Shown piece by piece: positions 1 to 4,146 of a DNA stretch of 8,293 nucleotides (position 1 is its first letter; the number at the start of each line of letters is the position of its first letter). The stretch covers positions 1 through 8,293 of the forward strand of contig MTPE01000164.1 in the NCBI GenBank assembly GCA_002011835.1, read 5' to 3'. The notes under the pieces were generated by a model, which did no database searches, was not told the origin of the DNA, and was given only the letters and a program-made list of their open reading frames with translations. The translations under genes were made by a program, and so were the position numbers. The stretch is from Desulfarculaceae bacterium JdFR-95. Its GTDB lineage: Bacteria > Desulfobacterota > Desulfarculia > Desulfarculales > Desulfarculaceae.

Positions 1-16
1 GGGGGGGGGGGGGGGG
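1..16. other. Run of 16 G at the window edge
   Basis: Sixteen consecutive G open the window and nothing else in it resembles them. A poly-G tract at a sequence end is typical of a contig edge or of two-colour sequencing artefacts, but a real G tract cannot be excluded. If artefactual, the sequence left of the CRISPR array is incomplete and the true leader may be longer than what is seen here. Confidence 0.6.
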
Positions 17-182
17 TGATTGAGGGGCAGACATTGACAAGTGCTTGAAAACATTGGAGGTAGGTTGGTGGGAGCCTTCGCGGGCGGCCGATCTTCGAAG
101 GGGTTGGGTTTGCCCAAGAGACATGCTAGGTTATGGTGGAGACCCGAGACAAGGGGGTGTGCCAAGTAGCTGACACGACGGT
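17..182 (+). promoter_or_regulatory. Putative CRISPR leader or upstream flank
   Basis: This non-coding stretch lies immediately upstream of the first perfect repeat. A consensus -35 hexamer TTGACA is at 34-39, but there is no convincing -10 at 16-18 bp spacing, so a promoter is only suggested. The role as leader is inferred from repeat orientation: each repeat ends in ATGGAGAC, resembling the usual 8-nt crRNA 5' handle (ATTGAAAC-like), so transcription should run left to right and the leader should lie here. A corrupted repeat copy at 130-163 argues somewhat against this, because degenerate copies normally mark the trailer end. Confidence 0.4.
130..163 (+). repeat. Degenerate CRISPR repeat upstream of the array
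   Basis: It begins GTTATGG, continues with GGAGACC after a 3-bp insertion, and then AAGGGG, matching the order of blocks in the array repeat. The middle (TGATGAAT) is shortened and the 3' end is changed. It lies 19 bp before the first perfect repeat, much closer than a normal spacer. It may be a decayed repeat or chance similarity in the leader. Confidence 0.4.
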
Positions 183-2307
183 GTTAGTTATGGAGACCTG
201 ATGAATAAGGGATGGAGACATGTTATGGTATCGAGCACCGATGTGACAAATCCCGTGTTAGTTATGGAGACCTGATGAATAAGGGATGGAGACTCAGTAG
301 TGGTGGCTCCATCCTGCTCCTGGTACTCACGAAGTTAGTTATGGAGACCTGATGAATAAGGGATGGAGACAGGTACAAGACCCCTGATATAACGCCAATA
401 GCCGCGTTAGTTATGGAGACCTGATGAATAAGGGATGGAGACAGGGTCACGCGGCGCTTGGGGAAACATTCAGGGTAGGCCGTTAGTTATGGAGACCTGA
501 TGAATAAGGGATGGAGACTTATATCCAAGACATTCCTCAACAAACGGGGCGCCGTTAGTTATGGAGACCTGATGAATAAGGGATGGAGACGGCCTTAAAG
601 AGGAGCCCTCGCCAGGCTACGTTTGTTAGTTATGGAGACCTGATGAATAAGGGATGGAGACCCCTGTACGCCGCGCCGATGTGATAGACCCCATCAGTTA
701 GTTATGGAGACCTGATGAATAAGGGATGGAGACCTGGCAGATTGCCAGAATCAGGCGGGCCGCCTCGCCCACCGGTTAGTTATGGAGACCTGATGAATAA
801 GGGATGGAGACAGCGATATGATTGAACGGCCAATAACCGTCTTCAAGTTAGTTATGGAGACCTGATGAATAAGGGATGGAGACGCGTACTGACGCCGTGC
901 CCAGGCACGTGCCTGGCGTTAGTTATGGAGACCTGATGAATAAGGGATGGAGACGTAGGGCATCACTGCCTCCTAGTAATCATTCTTGGTGAGGTTAGTT
1001 ATGGAGACCTGATGAATAAGGGATGGAGACATAGTATCTCCATCAAGGTAGACCTGGGGGCATGCGTTAGTTATGGAGACCTGATGAATAAGGGATGGAG
1101 ACTTGGCCGCGATCGCGGCCACCAACCGGGCCGCCTCGCGTTAGTTATGGAGACCTGATGAATAAGGGATGGAGACCATTTGAAGGCGCCTTTAAGACTA
1201 CCAGAATATTCGAGGTTAGTTATGGAGACCTGATGAATAAGGGATGGAGACATGCAAGTCTCCTCAGCCATCTCTCTCCTCCTTTCCAAGGTTAGTTATG
1301 GAGACCTGATGAATAAGGGATGGAGACTCATGACGATCTGGCCATTGGGTCTACAGAAGTAGGTTAGTTATGGAGACCTGATGAATAAGGGATGGAGACT
1401 GCATGCACATTCGGAATTCGGAGAGCATCGAGTTGTCCCGTTAGTTATGGAGACCTGATGAATAAGGGATGGAGACGCCTAATATCTCCACTACATCGTT
1501 TAGGGCGGAGATATGTTAGTTATGGAGACCTGATGAATAAGGGATGGAGACCACGAACTTCGCCCAAGCTAAGTTGGATTGGGTGTGGGTTAGTTATGGA
1601 GACCTGATGAATAAGGGATGGAGACAAGCCCGCGCGGCCCGACATAGGCCGTATAGGGGCTGTTAGTTATGGAGACCTGATGAATAAGGGATGGAGACAC
1701 GGATGACCTCATCTACCGCATCGTGGATGGTCGATAGCGGTTAGTTATGGAGACCTGATGAATAAGGGATGGAGACAAGTCCGTTCTGAAGAACGGCAAG
1801 CAGGCCGTTTCGACGTGTTAGTTATGGAGACCTGATGAATAAGGGATGGAGACCGGTAATAAAATACTCTTTCAGGGCGCGCGCACACGTTAGTTATGGA
1901 GACCTGATGAATAAGGGATGGAGACTTCTCATACAGGAAGTCAATAGCTTCCTGGATGAGCTCGTTAGTTATGGAGACCTGATGAATAAGGGATGGAGAC
2001 TGGGGCAGCTCAATCCCCCAGGTCCGAACATGGCGGGTTAGTTATGGAGACCTGATGAATAAGGGATGGAGACAGGGTGCAAAACGTACCCAATACTTCC
2101 GCCACGTCATTCAAGTTAGTTATGGAGACCTGATGAATAAGGGATGGAGACCCGCTACCCCAGCTGGTCTGCCAAGCCTGTTTGCCCCGCTTGCGCGTTA
2201 GTTATGGAGACCTGATGAATAAGGGATGGAGACCGGCTCATGGCGAGCTGATCATTGACTGGATCGAACGGTTAGTTATGGAGACCTGATGAATAAGGGA
2301 TGGAGAC
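183..2307 (+). CRISPR. CRISPR array, 29 identical 37-bp repeats, 28 spacers
   Basis: The repeat starts GTTAGTTATGGAGACC and ends AAGGGATGGAGAC. Copies start at 183, 257, 334, 406, 482, 554, 625, 697, 775, 847, 918, 994, 1066, 1140, 1215, 1291, 1363, 1440, 1515, 1589, 1662, 1740, 1817, 1889, 1964, 2037, 2115, 2197 and 2271. I found no mismatches among them. Spacers are 34-45 bp, mostly 35-41, and all are unique. The repeat has almost no dyad symmetry (only CCT/AGG) but carries ATGGAGAC twice, at positions 8-15 and 30-37. The 3' ATGGAGAC fits an 8-nt crRNA handle, which sets + strand transcription. Spacer lengths, the weakly structured repeat and the neighbouring CARF-HEPN gene all fit a type III system. 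Identical repeats over the whole array suggest recent activity. Long reading frames across the array are artefacts of the repeat's own ATG and stop-poor sequence. Confidence 0.99.
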
Positions 2308-2618
2308 AGGCGGTGGCGCCCCACAGCCCTGCCGGCCGGCACCTGAGTTGGGAGGAGGCAATCGAAATCGACCGCTCGCTGGCCGAGGTAGAACGCCAGC
2401 TCGCCGAGGCCCGGGCGGCGGTAAAGGCACTGAAGAACGGCAGCCTCACGGGGCTGCGAAACCGAAAACCTAACCGGGCTCGGGGCATCGGGTGTGAGTG
2501 GCGACCTCCCACCCCGAGTCCAACAGAAGGTTCGAGGTTCATGAGCGCTTTTTGGTGGATTCTGCTGGCGGCCGACCTGATCGTCTCGATTCCCATTTTT
2601 TGGTCGCTGTTGAGGTAG
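2289..2618 (+). CDS. Hypothetical coiled-coil protein with C-terminal membrane anchor
   Basis: The 109-aa frame opens at the ATG inside the last perfect CRISPR repeat, preceded there by GGAG at 5-bp spacing. An in-frame GTG at 2313 is an alternative start just past the repeat. Residues about 20-50 (from SWEEAIEIDRSLAEVERQLA onward) form a charged heptad-like helix, then comes a basic Pro/Arg-rich linker, and residues 85-109 are one hydrophobic helix ending at the stop. An internal ATG at 2541 with GAGG just upstream could instead start a free-standing 25-aa hydrophobic peptide resembling a small membrane toxin. I do not recognise a family. The stop is 9 bp before the next degenerate repeat. 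Whether one protein, the short peptide alone, or neither is made is uncertain. Confidence 0.4.
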   Translation: MNKGWRQAVAPHSPAGRHLSWEEAIEIDRSLAEVERQLAEARAAVKALKNGSLTGLRNRKPNRARGIGCEWRPPTPSPTEGSRFMSAFWWILLAADLIVSIPIFWSLLR

Positions 2619-2627
2619 GGAGGCCGG

Positions 2628-2653
2628 GTTAGTTATGGAGACCTGATGAATAA
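2628..2653 (+). repeat. Degenerate CRISPR repeat D1, 5' part only
   Basis: It is identical to the first 26 bases of the array repeat, ending in TGATGAATAA, after which the repeat's 3' part (GGGATGGAGAC) is absent. That missing part reappears at 2805-2825 behind a second TGATGAATAA. The repeat therefore looks interrupted rather than randomly decayed. Confidence 0.9.
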
Positions 2654-2814
2654 AATCCGGCGAGCGGGTTGTGATCCGTGGACGCCCTTGCTATCCTTGA
2701 ATCAGGGTTGCGCTGGACAACGTCCTGGACTCGTGCCAGGCTTGGGTCCGCCGGAGAGCCGCCGGCATCCAGCGAACCCTCCTTTTCTGCGCGTGCCTGC
2801 TCGTTGATGAATAA
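2644..2814 (+). other. 151-bp insert between a 10-bp direct duplication
   Basis: TGATGAATAA occurs at 2644-2653 and again at 2805-2814, enclosing 151 bp (2654-2804). The left copy belongs to the 5' part of a repeat and the right copy to the 3' part, so removing the insert and one copy restores a nearly complete repeat. This is the footprint expected of an insertion with target-site duplication, or of repeat fragments kept by unequal recombination. I see no convincing terminal inverted repeats. A 53-codon frame from the ATG of D1 (2646) ends at the TGA at the start of the right copy (2805-2807), but its composition does not look coding. Confidence 0.5.
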
Positions 2815-2825
2815 GGGATGGAAAC
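2805..2825 (+). repeat. Degenerate CRISPR repeat D2, 3' part only
   Basis: It matches the last 21 bases of the array repeat with one change (GGAAAC in place of GGAGAC). The change gives the more common repeat ending GGAAAC, so this copy may be ancestral in that position. It pairs with D1 as the other half of a split repeat. Confidence 0.85.
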
Positions 2826-2945
2826 GCGTAGCGGGCCGGGACCGTCCCATGGCGTTGAGTGTAGAGCCTGGTGGCGTTGCCCAAGAGCAGGCCGATCTTG
2901 CCTGTACCCTTGCGCCCGGCTAGACTGGAGCCGGGAGGTGTTTCG

Positions 2946-3146
2946 ATGCCCGAGTACCTGGAGAGTTCCGAGACCGGCGTGCCCTTCATGAAGGACGGCT
3001 GGCGGATATTCCGAATGGACGGTGACAAGCTGGTAGAGATCACGGACCCTGACTCTGCTCTCAAGATTTGGTCGAAGTCCTGGCCGATCTCCCGCGCGAG
3101 GGCGCTGAAGCTGGCCGCCGCACGGGGGAAGCGCGCGGCGCGGTAG
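2946..3146 (+). CDS. Hypothetical 66-aa basic protein
   Basis: The ATG is preceded by a strong ribosome-binding site, GGAGG at 2934-2938, with 7 bp spacing, which makes this the best-supported small gene of the zone. The product begins MPEYLESSETGVPF, has a compact middle (DGWRIFRMDGDKLVEITDP) and ends in a basic helix rich in Arg, Lys and Ala, which might bind nucleic acid. There is no signal peptide or membrane segment. I do not recognise a family. The stop lies 14 bp before degenerate repeat D3, and D2 lies 120 bp upstream, so the gene sits between two repeat relics like the other small genes here. The function is unknown. Confidence 0.65.
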   Translation: MPEYLESSETGVPFMKDGWRIFRMDGDKLVEITDPDSALKIWSKSWPISRARALKLAAARGKRAAR

Positions 3147-3160
3147 GCCCCATCGTACAA

Positions 3161-3197
3161 GCTGGCTATGGAGACATGATGAATAAGGGATAAGCGG
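3161..3197 (+). repeat. Degenerate CRISPR repeat D3
   Basis: The core CTATGGAGACATGATGAATA and following AGGGAT match repeat positions 7-31 with one or two changes, while both ends have diverged. It is the first of three copies (D3, D4, D5) whose aligned first positions are exactly 454 bp apart. Confidence 0.85.
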
Positions 3198-3375
3198 TAT
3201 GGCTTGACAATACTTCGCTTGCGCTTCAGCCGGCGATAGCATCATCCTGCCCACAACCCGATTGGACCGCCACGGTACGCTGTTTTTACATCTTCAGAGG
3301 CCCTGCGAAGCGCATGACTGCAGACGTTATACCTGTGCCCACCTCGGCGGCTGGAATTAAGGGAGTTATTTCCCC

Positions 3376-3612
3376 ATGGATGAAGGTCTAACCGGCAAAT
3401 GCTATGTGTGGATTTGCCGTACCTTCATAGTCGGGGCCTGCCTCTGGTTTCTTTTCGATCCCCCTCCTGACACGAGCTTGCTTGGCCTTGTGATCGGGCT
3501 TCCCGTCGTAGGGTTCTGTGCCTATCTGGCCGCGTCGGCTTTGTTCCTGGCGCTCATAGTGCCGCTCACCCTGGCTGAGGTCATTTGGGACTCGATCAAG
3601 GGCCGCTACTGA
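3376..3612 (+). CDS. Small hydrophobic membrane protein, copy 1
   Basis: A 78-aa protein. ATG at 3376 follows GGGAG (3361-3365) at 10 bp. Residues about 12-28 form one membrane helix, a DPPPDT turn follows, and residues about 34-67 form a long hydrophobic stretch that could be one or two helices. A charged tail WDSIKGRY ends the protein. There is no signal peptidase motif or catalytic motif. It is a diverged paralogue of the product at 3770-4051: both have Y-x-W-I near the first helix, an acidic-x-P turn, a PV in the second helix, and a W-(D/E)-x-x-K tail. Just upstream, a different frame from ATG 3314 encodes PVPTSAAGIKGVIS, similar to the N-terminal extension of the paralogue, so the original N-terminus may have been lost by frameshift. 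It sits between degenerate repeats D3 and D4. I recognise no family. A membrane effector or toxin role is possible but unproven. Confidence 0.7.
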   Translation: MDEGLTGKCYVWICRTFIVGACLWFLFDPPPDTSLLGLVIGLPVVGFCAYLAASALFLALIVPLTLAEVIWDSIKGRY

Positions 3613-3614
3613 CC

Positions 3615-3651
3615 TTCAACCGTCAAGACCTGATGAATAAGGGGTGGAGAC
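3615..3651 (+). repeat. Degenerate CRISPR repeat D4
   Basis: From 3626 to 3651 it matches the last 26 bases of the repeat with a single change (GGGG in place of GGGA), while the first 11 positions are lost. It follows the stop codon of the preceding membrane-protein gene directly. Confidence 0.88.
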
Positions 3652-3769
3652 CGTTTGGGCTATGTCAGTTCTCCATGCAGCTTTTGGTAAGCTGTGATCT
3701 TCTTGGCGACTCGATTGACGGCCAGAATCCGAATTCTTTATGCTATCCATAAAAGTGGAGAAACGCCTG

Positions 3770-4051
3770 ATGGCGCTTAAGGCCCCCGCTCCCACCGCGG
3801 CGGACAAAACTAGCGAGATGGTCTTGTCCATGGATTGGCTCCGTCCTGCCTACAACTGGATCGTCATTACATTGGCCGTCATCACCAGCATCTACTTCTT
3901 CCTGGAGCAGCCCAGCCTGGAGAACGCCCTCCTTGCCTTGTGGATGACTCCGGTCTTCGCTCTGATCTATGCCTTCCTGGTTTGGCCCCTGGCTGCGCTG
4001 GCCGCCCTTTTCGTGGGCTTCTGGGAGGGCTTCAAGGATCTTCGCGGCTGA
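3770..4051 (+). CDS. Small hydrophobic membrane protein, copy 2
   Basis: ATG 3770 has GGAG (3757-3760) at 9 bp and gives 93 aa. The in-frame ATG 3830 aligns exactly with the start of copy 1 and gives 73 aa, and an ATG at 3740 without a clear binding site would give 103 aa. Counted from 3830, residues 9-25 form a membrane helix, EQPSLEN is the turn, residues 32-66 are a second long hydrophobic stretch, and the protein ends FWEGFKDLRG. The Pro/Ala/Thr-rich extension (MALKAPAPTAADKTSEMVLS) resembles a frame upstream of copy 1. The stop is 17 bp before degenerate repeat D5, which itself leads into cas1. The family is unknown. Small membrane proteins next to type III loci can be effectors, but no motif here shows a function. 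Confidence 0.7.
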   Translation: MALKAPAPTAADKTSEMVLSMDWLRPAYNWIVITLAVITSIYFFLEQPSLENALLALWMTPVFALIYAFLVWPLAALAALFVGFWEGFKDLRG

Positions 4052-4068
4052 TCTTCTCCGCCGCGGCC

Positions 4069-4105
4069 ACATTGCATGAAGACCTGAGGAATAAGAAATG
4101 TCAGT
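4069..4105 (+). repeat. Degenerate CRISPR repeat D5, directly upstream of cas1
   Basis: Positions 4076-4100 match repeat positions 8-32 at 20 of 25 bases, with the clear block GAAGACCTGAGGAATAAG. The repeat's ATG has become AGG here (4087-4089), and that codon is in the cas1 reading frame. The change creates TGAGGAAT, which acts as a good ribosome-binding site for the ATG at 4098. Confidence 0.75.
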
Positions 4106-4139
4106 CTCGTACCGGCAAAAAAACAGAAAAACAGGATGA
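4098..4139 (+). other. 13-codon leader ORF or displaced cas1 N-terminus
   Basis: ATG 4098 has GAGG (4086-4089) at 8 bp, the best initiation signal near cas1, yet its frame ends at TGA 4137-4139 after MSVSYRQKNRKTG. It contains a run of seven A (4117-4123). Removing one A would join it in frame to cas1 as MSVSYRQKTEKQDERKVPLR. It may be a translated leader coupled to the cas1 GTG 8 bp beyond the stop, a genuine start reached by slippage, or the sign of an indel. Confidence 0.35.
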
Positions 4140-4146
4140 GCGGAAA

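Larger units (their letters stand above)
3161..4068 (+). repeat. Two diverged 454-bp tandem units, each degenerate repeat plus membrane-protein gene
   Basis: Unit 1 spans 3161-3614 and unit 2 spans 3615-4068. Both start with a degenerate CRISPR repeat, both have CCATGGAT at the same offset (ATG at 3376 and 3830, 454 bp apart), and both encode a small protein with the same hydrophobic layout and similar ends (WDSIKGRY versus WEGFKDLRG). Most of the DNA between these landmarks has diverged, so the duplication would be old. The identical length may be partly coincidence. Confidence 0.6.

Noticed and set aside
262..2041. Several 60-70 codon frames running across the CRISPR array on both strands.
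   Set aside because: They consist mostly of translated repeat (MNKGWR or its antisense) joined to spacers, so they are by-products of the repeat.
1786..2442. 13-bp identity (CTGAAGAACGGCA) between spacer 22 and 2430-2442 inside the coiled-coil ORF, as possible self-targeting.
   Set aside because: The match stops at 13 of 40 bases and the flanks do not continue it. With 28 spacers and about 8 kb on two strands, a match of this length is not very unlikely by chance.
2654..2804. The 151-bp segment as a miniature transposable element with terminal inverted repeats.
   Set aside because: Only a weak CGAGC-x-GG similarity exists between one end and the inverted other end, at different offsets. The 10-bp duplication is real, but the inverted repeats are not convincing.
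2993..3010. Similarity between ATGAAGGACGGCTGGCGG in the 66-aa gene and the repeat's ATGAATAAGGGATGGAGA, as an internal repeat relic.
   Set aside because: Only 12 of 18 positions match and neither flank continues the similarity; it is probably coincidence.
3204..3242. TTGACA at 3204-3209 as promoter for membrane protein copy 1.
   Set aside because: No acceptable -10 lies 15-19 bp downstream; the nearest TAGCAT is about 27 bp away.
4117..4124. Slippery heptamer A AAA AAC upstream of cas1 as a -1 programmed frameshift site.
   Set aside because: A -1 shift there does not enter the cas1 frame; a +1 or -2 shift would be needed. No downstream stem or pseudoknot is evident.
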